Assembly (NCBI GenBank): GCA_011526335.1
Contig: WTJB01000080.1
Coordinates: forward strand, 1-7,130
Origin: Candidatus Arcticimaribacter sp.
GTDB lineage: Bacteria > Bacteroidota > Bacteroidia > Flavobacteriales > Flavobacteriaceae
Length of the DNA stretch: 7,130 nt
Direction: 5' to 3'
Numbering within the stretch: position 1 is the stretch's first letter; each line of letters begins with the position of its first letter. Both the position numbers and the translations under genes were made by a program. Below are positions 4,001-7,130 of this stretch, in pieces. The notes under the pieces were generated by a model. It saw nothing but the letters and a program-made list of their open reading frames with translations. It had not been told where the DNA came from and made no database searches.

Positions 4001-6983
4001 AAACTGTAGCTGTATCGAACATGTTTTGCATATTCGTCACACTCGATGTATCCCATGAACTTATATCTCCATTAAAGTCTCTAGCTCTTCTAAACATGAA
4101 AGACATGTTAGTAACATTTGATGTATTCCATGAATTTAAACTTTGATCGAACTGATTTGCTTCCAAAAACATACCATACATGGTCGTTACCCCTGATACG
4201 TCCCAACTATTCAATGGCTGATTAAAATCACTAGCTCCCCTAAACATCCAATACATGGTCGTTATATTGGAGACATCCCAACTATCTATATTTTGATTAA
4301 AACTACTAGCGTTGAAAAACATCCAGTACATCCCGGTAACATTTGAGGTATCCCAATTTCCTATATCCTGATTGAAATCTGAAGCTCCGTAGAACATCCG
4401 GTTCATGTTGGTTACACTTGAAGTATCCCAAGATGAAATATCTTGATTAAAAGTTGCTTCACTTTCAAATAATTGGCCCATGTCTGTTACTAAAGTTGTA
4501 ACAACACGATTCCAGTCGGTGTCACTCACATTCTTTGAACTTAATGTAGAATTATCATACGCAGTGTATAAAACTCCGTCTAAATATCCTTGATCATTTA
4601 CACTACAGCCTGAACATTTTATTGTAATCCCATTAGTGTCATAATAAAACATAGGATCAATCTTTAAGGTAATACTATCCGTCCCTGAATAAGGTATATT
4701 CGATGTATTCGTTCCGGCTACAGTTACCTCAAAACTTCCTGTAGTTATGGATGAAGGTACCTCCCAACGGTATTCCCAAACTGTTGCTGAAGTGTTTAAC
4801 GACATTGCGGTATTGGTTACAACACCCGCAATTGAAACAGTAGGTGTAGCCTGCATATTCTCGTCAAAAGTAGCTGTAATGGTAACTAAACCTGTTGTAA
4901 TTAAGTTGTCTGAATCACTTGTTGTCAAAATTACGCTTGGACCAATTGTAAATGTAATACTATCTGTACCAGAATAAGCGTTATTCACAAGGTCGGAGCC
5001 AGAAACAGTAACGATATAACTTCCACTTGAAAGAGAACCGATAGAAGTATCCCATAAGTAAGTGTAAGAATTCGTGCCACTCACCTGAGTCATAGTATAT
5101 GTTCCTACGCTTGATATAGATATTACTGGTGTTGCTGTCATAGCTTCTGAAAAGCCCGCAGTAATAGTTACTGTTTGAGATTTACTTAAATTATTATCTA
5201 AATCTGAATCTGTTAATGTAACTGTTGGAGTCTCGGTATCAATAATAATCTTACTCATCTCACCAAGGCTGTTACCAAAGCCTTTACGGGGAAAACTTTC
5301 GTCTATTGGATCACTGTCAGACACAGCCGTAATATTACTCCCAGCAGTTATTGTTGTATCGTCAGGATACTCTAAATCATTTGAATTTTCATCTTGGGAA
5401 GAAACTTCATAAAGAAAGGTTAAAGTCGAATTTCCTGAACCACTGTAATAGGGCACTGAAACGGTGGTGCCACAACAGAAATTTAAGTCAAAACTTGGTG
5501 TGGTCGAGGTGGTATCAACATTCACTGGTTCGGAGAAAGAGACAACTATGGTTACTGTATCGGAAAGCCCATAAGTACCGTCCTCTAATGCTCTAACATC
5601 GGTGACGTAAGGGGTTCCCGATTCAAATAAAAACTCACTGGTTACGGAAGCATAAGGATAGTTCCCCTCTAAATTAGTGTTCTGTGCAAAATTTGTTTGA
5701 AAGATCCCAGGACCCAACAAAGATGTCCAGTTATAAAACGAATCAGCAAAATTTGCTGAAGTAATTCTATTTACTTGGACACAAGCATCAGATGAAAGCG
5801 TCATATTAATGTCTACTACATTATTTGATGTAGCTTGAGAGCAAGACGAATCACTCTGCCCTACAATCTCTCCTCCATCCGAATTATAGGCTAATTCTGT
5901 ATAAAGCGTAGTTGCTAAATTATAATTGAACTCTGTTGTTGAGAAGGCCCAATCTGGGGCACCTCCAACCATAATTCCAAGATAATTATATGCCCTAATC
6001 TCTGAAGAATGGACTGTATTAAACTTGACATCAATATCTTGAATAACATCATCTTCTATAAGTCCTATCAATCCTCCAGCATAAGCATCAGATCCATCAA
6101 AAGAAGTTTTTACTCGTGCATAAACATTATTCCATTTTACTTCAACAGAAGGGGTTGTTGTGCCAATGTCTGGGATTATACCTATTACGCCCCCTGCTTT
6201 GCCTTTTTCCCCATCAATAATTCCGCGAACTAAACAACTATTAACACCGTCCACCTCTTTTGACATTTGTCCTACAATACCTCCGACATTCTCTAAACCA
6301 TTAGCATTAACAAATACATTACAGCCTGAAATAATTCCCGCAGTATGATTCGCCCAACCAACAATACCACCAATTTTTCCAGTATTACTATTCCCTGAAA
6401 TGGTTGATGAGTTAACACTAGAATTTTTGATATAAACCGTTGTATCAGTAGAAATACCAACTAAAGCTCCCATTGGAGTATCATCGTCTGAACCTGTATA
6501 AACAAAATCAACAGCTGCTAAGTTTATATTTTCAACTATAGCTCCATCGCCTAAAACACCAAATAAACCTACAGCATCAACCAAAGGAGATGTTGCGTCA
6601 TCTCTTCGAGCTGATAATCCGGAAATTTTATAATTTTTACCATCGAAATGGCCGGTAAAATGGGTGGTTAAATTTCCAATAGGTAGCCAACCTTCATTAT
6701 TTCCTGTGGATGTTCCGTCGTTGGTGTCGTTATAGCGATTCCCATCTGCAGGAGCAGCATCTACATCATCCCAATATTGTGTTGGGCTTGCATCAATATT
6801 ATGTGTTAATACAAAGGAAGAAGTCCATGAACTACTGTTTTCCGAGATCCAAAGTAATTCAGCTAATGTTCCAACTTGATAAACATTATCCTCAATAGTA
6901 GGGGTAGAACTGGTCGTTTGTGCCCAAGTTTTTTGTCCAAGCACAAATACAATTAGGAAAAATAAACTGTATCTAATTTTCAT
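1..6983 (-). CDS. Giant secreted multidomain adhesin-like protein: GLUG-like head, two DUF285 (BspA-like) arrays, many Ig-like domains (partial, C-terminus missing)
   Basis: One uninterrupted frame runs 2327 codons from ATG at 6983 to the window edge, where two bases of the next codon remain. It starts with a signal peptide (MKIRYSLFFLIVFVLG...WA/QT). Then come a GLUG-like region (about 99-380), an SGSG-type Ig-like domain (446-584), short Ig-like domains (586-775, 1110-1208, 1473-1675), two Cys-capped DUF285 arrays (776-1108, 1209-1472), two more SGSG-type domains (1676-1968) and 'TxPxV' Ig-like domains (1969-2327). Ser, Thr, Asp and Asn dominate; Lys and Arg are scarce. No catalytic motif is seen. 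The architecture fits a cell-surface or released adhesin, and the overlapping PorP/SprF-like gene suggests type IX export; the sorting domain expected at the C-terminus is out of view. Start choice: ATG 6983 gives a classic MK signal peptide; an in-frame ATG at 6989 would add only Met-Val. No Shine-Dalgarno is visible, which is normal in Bacteroidota. The ligand is unknown. Confidence 0.93.
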   Translation of the reverse strand, partial: MKIRYSLFFLIVFVLGQKTWAQTTSSTPTIEDNVYQVGTLAELLWISENSSSWTSSFVLTHNIDASPTQYWDDVDAAPADGNRYNDTNDGTSTGNNEGWLPIGNLTTHFTGHFDGKNYKISGLSARRDDATSPLVDAVGLFGVLGDGAIVENINLAAVDFVYTGSDDDTPMGALVGISTDTTVYIKNSSVNSSTISGNSNTGKIGGIVGWANHTAGIISGCNVFVNANGLENVGGIVGQMSKEVDGVNSCLVRGIIDGEKGKAGGVIGIIPDIGTTTPSVEVKWNNVYARVKTSFDGSDAYAGGLIGLIEDDVIQDIDVKFNTVHSSEIRAYNYLGIMVGGAPDWAFSTTEFNYNLATTLYTELAYNSDGGEIVGQSDSSCSQATSNNVVDINMTLSSDACVQVNRITSANFADSFYNWTSLLGPGIFQTNFAQNTNLEGNYPYASVTSEFLFESGTPYVTDVRALEDGTYGLSDTVTIVVSFSEPVNVDTTSTTPSFDLNFCCGTTVSVPYYSGSGNSTLTFLYEVSSQDENSNDLEYPDDTTITAGSNITAVSDSDPIDESFPRKGFGNSLGEMSKIIIDTETPTVTLTDSDLDNNLSKSQTVTITAGFSEAMTATPVISISSVGTYTMTQVSGTNSYTYLWDTSIGSLSSGSYIVTVSGSDLVNNAYSGTDSITFTIGPSVILTTSDSDNLITTGLVTITATFDENMQATPTVSIAGVVTNTAMSLNTSATVWEYRWEVPSSITTGSFEVTVAGTNTSNIPYSGTDSITLKIDPMFYYDTNGITIKCSGCSVNDQGYLDGVLYTAYDNSTLSSKNVSDTDWNRVVTTLVTDMGQLFESEATFNQDISSWDTSSVTNMNRMFYGASDFNQDIGNWDTSNVTGMYWMFFNASSFNQNIDSWDVSNITTMYWMFRGASDFNQPLNSWDVSGVTTMYGMFLEANQFDQSLNSWNTSNVTNMSFMFRRARDFNGDISSWDTSSVTNMQNMFDTATVFNQDISGWDTSEVTNMSSMFNNANAFNQNIGGWDVSKTTNFSRQFNSADVFNQDIGDWDVSRVAANGMDEMFETALVFNQDLSNWCVSTITSTPTDFSTSSALIYANRPNWGTCPSTATLTLSSEDLVNSDTIITSGIVTLTATFSENMLATPTISVSGLVTNTAMSLNTSATVWEYLWNIPSSVTTGTYTVSVNATDTSNNSYLRNETIDISIDPMFFYDQNGVTIKCTGCSAGDQGYLDGNLYQAYDNTTLGSKSISDTDWDRVVTTLVTNMNVLFKNETSFNQNISSWDTSNVTSMTELFRNATSFNQDISKWDTSSVTNMAEIFYGASSFNQDLGGWNMTQITNFAKMFADATAFNNASTSTINNWDVSNAISFGGMFANASNFNQPLDAWDVVNTTIFSSMFSGASAFNQDLGDWDVDSATNMASMFDGATIFNQDLSGWCVSNISTKPTDFDNNTASGFLNNNARQPAWGTCSSAAILYMYTDGDLIIDYEEVITITASFSLDMAASPAITVSGTAIVDATMTQGSSPTLWTYVLNVPSNLSSGSYAVTVKATDTAENRPLSSNVSLTLITETTPPTVTHALSQLDPYLNATDVVTYTATFSEPMSATPTVDINGQGYETLSPVAGSNDKIWTYYIDMSTYTGPQGALTCTVSGTDKFGNAYAAGSETLSVTVDTVLPNLVKATSSVTTETTYGTGQTFDVIIVYDEAVYLTMGSASPTFDILTSATGPTFSDITYVSGSGTTSLTFEYTVQAGDLVDLGSEVYMEINQSLELNGGSLLDVAGNTARTALTTSGTPTPTLYGTAEPSSLEYNAEIKMDGVGGPIAKVFSKLSSTTITSGTFAIGDTIPIQIEYEADQVSSVLSGIPSIELNTTTCIGGTNRVVNYSRIRQLDPFTKVLEFDYVVQEGDCSNALTYVDVNSFQLNGAQISDPYGNLLTDETLPLVPNTIYGINYQSAVPTPTNTIIVDGLRPTVSNIQIVSSNASPAFAVLNDTVTLTFDVSETVTGVTVDDVQFYYTNGGLTTTRLDANSISMLGTSTVEAVYTLVSTDPAVSGGYVSWDINTAGFTDLAGNTATNTNGSPNDYTDFDSDTVTYDFTPPNLGFVSISSAGGYSNSKATDGDVVTIEIQADEDLIINASDIQFFGTSTANTLTLSSSNPPGQQRHYTIESNAIVPSNPSGTVTFSITYTDLLGNAPTQAVTMTTDSSSVEIDRTAPVISPVSMYSNNASTTLAKPGDTVYVRFTTNESLGADSMTSIASGTTNAFTFSGTNTIIYSYVMQQSDPEGYIAFSWTGTDTANNVTTVNAVTSGTAVYYDKTIPTVTTVHAS
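1080..1958 (-). repeat. Two further SGSG-type Ig-like domains (residues 1676-1803 and 1804-1968)
   Basis: The first has FDVIIVYDEAV, YVSGSGTTSLTFEYTVQAGD and LELNGGSLLDVAGNTA. The second has IPIQIEYEADQV, FDYVVQEGDCSNALTYVDVN and FQLNGAQISDPYGN, and ends in TIIVDGLRPTV. Both share the (F/Y)xYxVQxGD strand followed by a LNGxxxxDxxGN turn. The second lacks the SGSG turn and instead carries two cysteines (1875 and 1909), which may form a stabilising disulfide. The domains are related to residues 446-584 and are inferred to be structural. Confidence 0.6.
1959..2567 (-). repeat. Two short Ig-like domains after array 2 (residues 1473-1571 and 1575-1675)
   Basis: The first runs from AAILYMYTDGDLIIDYEEVITITASFS through MAASPAITVSG, WTYVLNVPSNL and YAVTVKATDTAENRPLS. 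The second begins PPTVTHALS and has VTYTATFSEPM, ATPTVDINGQG, WTYYIDM and TCTVSGTDKFGNAYAAG. They keep the short Ig-like plan of residues 586-775 but are more diverged. The linker TETTPPTVT and the ending VTVDTVLPNLV are typical boundaries between such domains. Their likely role is a stalk. Confidence 0.65.
2568..3179 (-). repeat. DUF285 (BspA-like) array 2, seven units (residues 1269-1472)
   Basis: Seven units follow the same consensus as array 1 (for example TSFNQDISKWDTSSVTNM). Six are 25-26 residues. Unit 4 is 29 residues, with an insert in FNNASTSTINNWD that breaks the FNQ motif. The last unit again has WC in place of WD (Cys1440) and is followed by a tail ending in AWGTC (Cys1472), mirroring the end of array 1. 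Array 2 is three units shorter than array 1 and has fewer aromatic and Arg residues at the variable unit-start positions, so the two blades may present different surfaces. Confidence 0.9.
3180..3359 (-). other. Cys-x-x-Cys cap preceding DUF285 array 2 (residues 1209-1268)
   Basis: This is the second copy of the cap: DPMFFYDQNGVTIKCTGCS, then DQGYLDGNLYQAYDN and SDTDWDRVVTTLVT. It keeps the Cys pair (1223 and 1226) and has the same length, 60 residues, as the first copy. It leads straight into the first unit of array 2. The tight match to cap 1 shows that cap and array are inherited as one unit. Confidence 0.65.
3360..3656 (-). other. Short Ig-like domain between the two DUF285 arrays (residues 1110-1208)
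   Basis: It has the same plan as residues 683-775: VTLTATFSENM, ATPTISVSG, then VTNTAMSLNTSATVWEY (17 residues identical to 722-738), YTVSVNATDTSNN and a closing NETIDISIDPMF. It contains a single Arg and no Lys in 99 residues. It begins two residues after the closing cysteine of array 1 and runs directly into the second Cys cap, so it acts as the spacer between the two repeat blades and as the first part of the duplicated module. Confidence 0.75.
3660..4478 (-). repeat. DUF285 (BspA-like, leucine-rich-repeat type) array 1, ten units (residues 836-1108)
   Basis: Units follow the consensus xxMFxxAxxFNQ(D/N)IxxWDxSxVTNM. Units 1-8 are exactly 25 residues (75 bases), unit 9 is 27, and unit 10 is the end unit in which WD becomes WC (Cys1080). 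It closes with a tail reaching NWGTC (Cys1108). This is the DUF285 repeat known from Mycoplasma lipoproteins and BspA-like surface proteins, where it forms a solenoid used in binding. Conserved Phe, Asn, Trp and Met probably form the core; the changing positions at the unit start (YW, YW, YG, SF, and RRAR in unit 6) would vary the surface. At the DNA level the units are clearly diverged, so this is not a recent tandem expansion. Confidence 0.9.
4479..4658 (-). other. Cys-x-x-Cys cap preceding DUF285 array 1 (residues 776-835)
   Basis: The stretch reads DPMFYYDTNGITIKCSGCS, then QGYLDGVLYTAYDN and SDTDWNRVVTTLVT. It leads directly into the DUF285 repeats and recurs almost unchanged before array 2. 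A similar 'NGVTIKC...GD.G...G..Y' lead-in commonly precedes DUF285 repeats in flavobacterial proteins (recalled knowledge), so this is best read as the N-terminal cap of the repeat solenoid. Cys790 and Cys793 are three residues apart and conserved in the second copy, suggesting a disulfide or a metal site. Confidence 0.65.
4659..5228 (-). repeat. Two short Ig-like domains in tandem (residues 586-680 and 683-775)
   Basis: Both domains share one plan: a (T/S)xSDxDN start, the strand VTITA(G/T)F(S/D)E(A/N)M, then ATPxxSI, a W-containing strand (YLWDTS or WEYRWEV), a G(S/T)(Y/F)xVTV(S/A)G strand, and a closing YSGTDSIT(F/L). This resembles the bacterial Ig-like domains that are strung together in surface adhesins. 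There are three Lys/Arg residues in 190 positions, and the acidic DSDLDNN and DSDSDN starts could bind calcium, which is an inference. The second domain is the first half of a module that is duplicated further on (residues 1110-1208). Confidence 0.7.
5232..5648 (-). other. SGSG-type Ig-like domain, first copy (residues 446-584)
   Basis: The domain runs from ASVTSEFLFESGTPYV to the linker IIIDTETPTV. It contains the signature pieces DGTYGLSDTVTIVVSFSEPV, then YYSGSGNSTLTFLYEV, and near its end FPRKGFGNSLGE. The same order (a DxVxIxVxF(S/D)E strand, then SGSGxxxLTFxYxV) returns at residues 1684-1800. This is a common extracellular beta-sandwich in Bacteroidota repeat proteins and probably serves as a stalk or spacer. 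Adjacent cysteines at 503-504 (NFCCG) are unusual for it. Function beyond structure cannot be read. Confidence 0.6.
5844..6689 (-). other. GLUG-like beta-helix head domain (residues about 99-380)
   Basis: The segment opens with WLPIGN, followed by FTGHFDGKNYKISGL, the strand pair that usually precedes GLUG-type repeats. It continues with recurring Gly-rich turns: GLFGVLGDGAIVENINL, GALVGIS, GKIGGIVGW, NVGGIVGQM, KAGGVIGII, YAGGLIGLI and LGIMVGG. The spacing, roughly 25-40 residues with strands such as VENINL, IKNSSV and ISGCNV between the turns, suggests a right-handed beta-helix. In known proteins such regions occur in secreted adhesins and surface proteases; no protease motif is seen here. 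Cysteines at 221, 250, 381 and 401 could form disulfides in this region or just after it. The family name is from memory of the motif, and exact borders are approximate. Confidence 0.65.
6921..6983 (-). other. Sec signal peptide of the giant protein
   Basis: Residues 1-21 show a positively charged start (MKIR), a hydrophobic core (YSLFFLIVFVLG) and a polar c-region (QKTWA) followed by Gln-Thr. Cleavage after Ala21, leaving an N-terminal Gln, is the common pattern for Bacteroidota secreted proteins. There is no lipobox cysteine, so this is a signal peptidase I substrate and not a lipoprotein. Sec export to the periplasm is the first step required of any type IX secretion cargo. Confidence 0.9.
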
Positions 6984-6989
6984 CACCAT
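6973..6989 (-). promoter_or_regulatory. Gene overlap and start region (probable translational coupling)
   Basis: The stop of the upstream PorP/SprF-like gene (TAG, 6973-6975) falls 11 bases inside the giant gene if that starts at ATG 6983, or 17 bases inside if it starts at ATG 6989. In the giant gene's frame the bases read TAG-GCT-ATG-GTG-ATG-AAA, so an in-frame stop at 6993-6995 limits the start to 6989, 6986 (GTG) or 6983. No GGAG-like motif stands at the right distance. Expression therefore most likely depends on ribosomes finishing the upstream gene, and no separate promoter is visible. Confidence 0.6.
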
Positions 6990-7130
6990 AGCCTAAATTT
7001 TCAGTTGCTTCTGGGGGAGTGTTATCCAATAAAAAACGGAGGACAAATTCATGTGTCCCTCCTTGAATTGCGGTGGCATCGTTGCGGTTCATAAATTCAT
7101 AACCATAGCCAAACTCAATCCCGTTAAAGT
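6973..7130 (-). CDS. PorP/SprF-family type IX secretion outer-membrane protein, C-terminal end (partial)
   Basis: Only the last 51 codons and the TAG stop (6973-6975) are inside the window; the start lies beyond 7130. The visible peptide begins FNGIEFGYGYEFMNRN, contains GGTHEFVLRFLL and ends in a short hydrophilic tail, NLGYGDEN. Alternating Tyr/Phe/Gly strands followed by a GG-(S/T)-H-E-(x)-L-R strand are how PorP/SprF beta-barrels usually close. Family members are roughly 300-350 residues long, sit in the outer membrane, and accompany large type IX secretion substrates such as SprB, whose partner SprF gives the family its name. The stop lies 11 bases inside the next gene, which encodes a giant secreted protein, so the two are very likely co-transcribed and coupled. 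The family call rests on a short tail and its neighbour; another outer-membrane barrel, such as an OmpA-type protein, is the main alternative. Confidence 0.7.
   Translation of the reverse strand, partial: FNGIEFGYGYEFMNRNDATAIQGGTHEFVLRFLLDNTPPEATENLGYGDEN

Larger units (their letters stand above)
2568..4937 (-). repeat. Large internal duplication: Ig-like domain + Cys cap + DUF285 array, two tandem copies
   Basis: Copy A covers residues 683-1108 (3660-4937) and copy B residues 1110-1472 (2568-3656). Both have the same order of parts and the same end structure (WC...WGTC). Strong protein identity is seen in VTNTAMSLNTSATVWEY, in the cap, and in SDTDW(N/D)RVVTTLVT. In the 17-residue block 13 codons differ silently and none differs in the amino acid. 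The copies differ mainly in array length, ten units against seven. This marks an old duplication of a whole functional module under purifying selection. Confidence 0.8.

Noticed and set aside
3720..4478. Regular recurrence of a short motif (cttgattaaa) every 75 bases, resembling a CRISPR array or a set of repeated binding sites
   Set aside because: The recurrence encodes the FNQ(D/N) residues of DUF285 units in an open frame, the intervening sequence is coding and related between units, and the repeats are imperfect, unlike CRISPR repeats.
5351..5596. Plus-strand open frame of 81 codons
   Set aside because: It lies wholly opposite the giant minus-strand gene, its peptide is rich in His, Arg, Leu and Asn with no domain-like pattern, and it has no convincing start signal. 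It is a shadow of the coding strand.
5844..6689. Surface protease in the GLUG-like head
   Set aside because: GLUG-type repeats occur in some secreted peptidases, but no HExxH, GDSxG or other catalytic motif is present in residues 99-380.
6921..6983. Possible lipoprotein signal for the giant protein
   Set aside because: The segment has no cysteine near the end of the hydrophobic core; the TWA/QT site fits signal peptidase I.
6976..7020. Promoter or terminator between the two genes
   Set aside because: The genes overlap, so there is no intergenic space, and I see neither a Bacteroidota-type TTTG/TAnnTTTG promoter pair nor a hairpin followed by a T-run.

Overview
The window is coding on the minus strand from end to end. 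Two genes are visible, both cut by a window edge: the last 51 codons of a probable PorP/SprF-family outer-membrane protein (6973-7130), and the first 2327 codons of a giant secreted repeat protein (1-6983) that is still open at position 1. The two reading frames overlap by 11 bases, so they look like one translationally coupled operon. I see no RNA gene, mobile element, CRISPR array, terminator or intergenic space, and no credible plus-strand gene.

The content points to Bacteroidota, most likely a (marine) flavobacterium. The reasons are the PorP/SprF tail next to a giant adhesin-like protein, the signal peptide ending in Ala-Gln, the lack of a Shine-Dalgarno sequence, the BspA-like DUF285 arrays, and a moderately AT-rich composition. 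Type IX secretion is inferred from the PorP/SprF neighbour and the protein architecture. The C-terminal sorting domain that would prove it lies outside the window.

The giant protein reads, from N to C terminus (right to left in the window): signal peptide (residues 1-21); a GLUG-like beta-helix head (about 99-380); a first SGSG-type Ig-like domain (about 446-584); two short Ig-like domains (586-775); a Cys-x-x-Cys cap (776-835) and a first DUF285 array of ten units (836-1108); a third short Ig-like domain (1110-1208); a second cap (1209-1268) and a second array of seven units (1269-1472); two more short Ig-like domains (1473-1675); two further SGSG-type domains (1676-1968); and a run of 'TxPxV' Ig-like domains reaching the window edge (1969-2327). 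Residue n lies at plus-strand bases 6984-3n to 6986-3n.

The most informative structure is an internal duplication. The module Ig-like domain + Cys cap + DUF285 array occurs twice in a row. Parts of the two copies are identical in protein but differ at nearly every silent position, so the duplication is old and the sequence is held by selection. The likely job is a long cell-surface or released fibre: stiff Ig-like stalks presenting two leucine-rich-repeat-like blades and a beta-helix head for binding to a surface, glycan or other cells. The PorP/SprF partner would serve its export or anchoring. The ligand cannot be told from the sequence.
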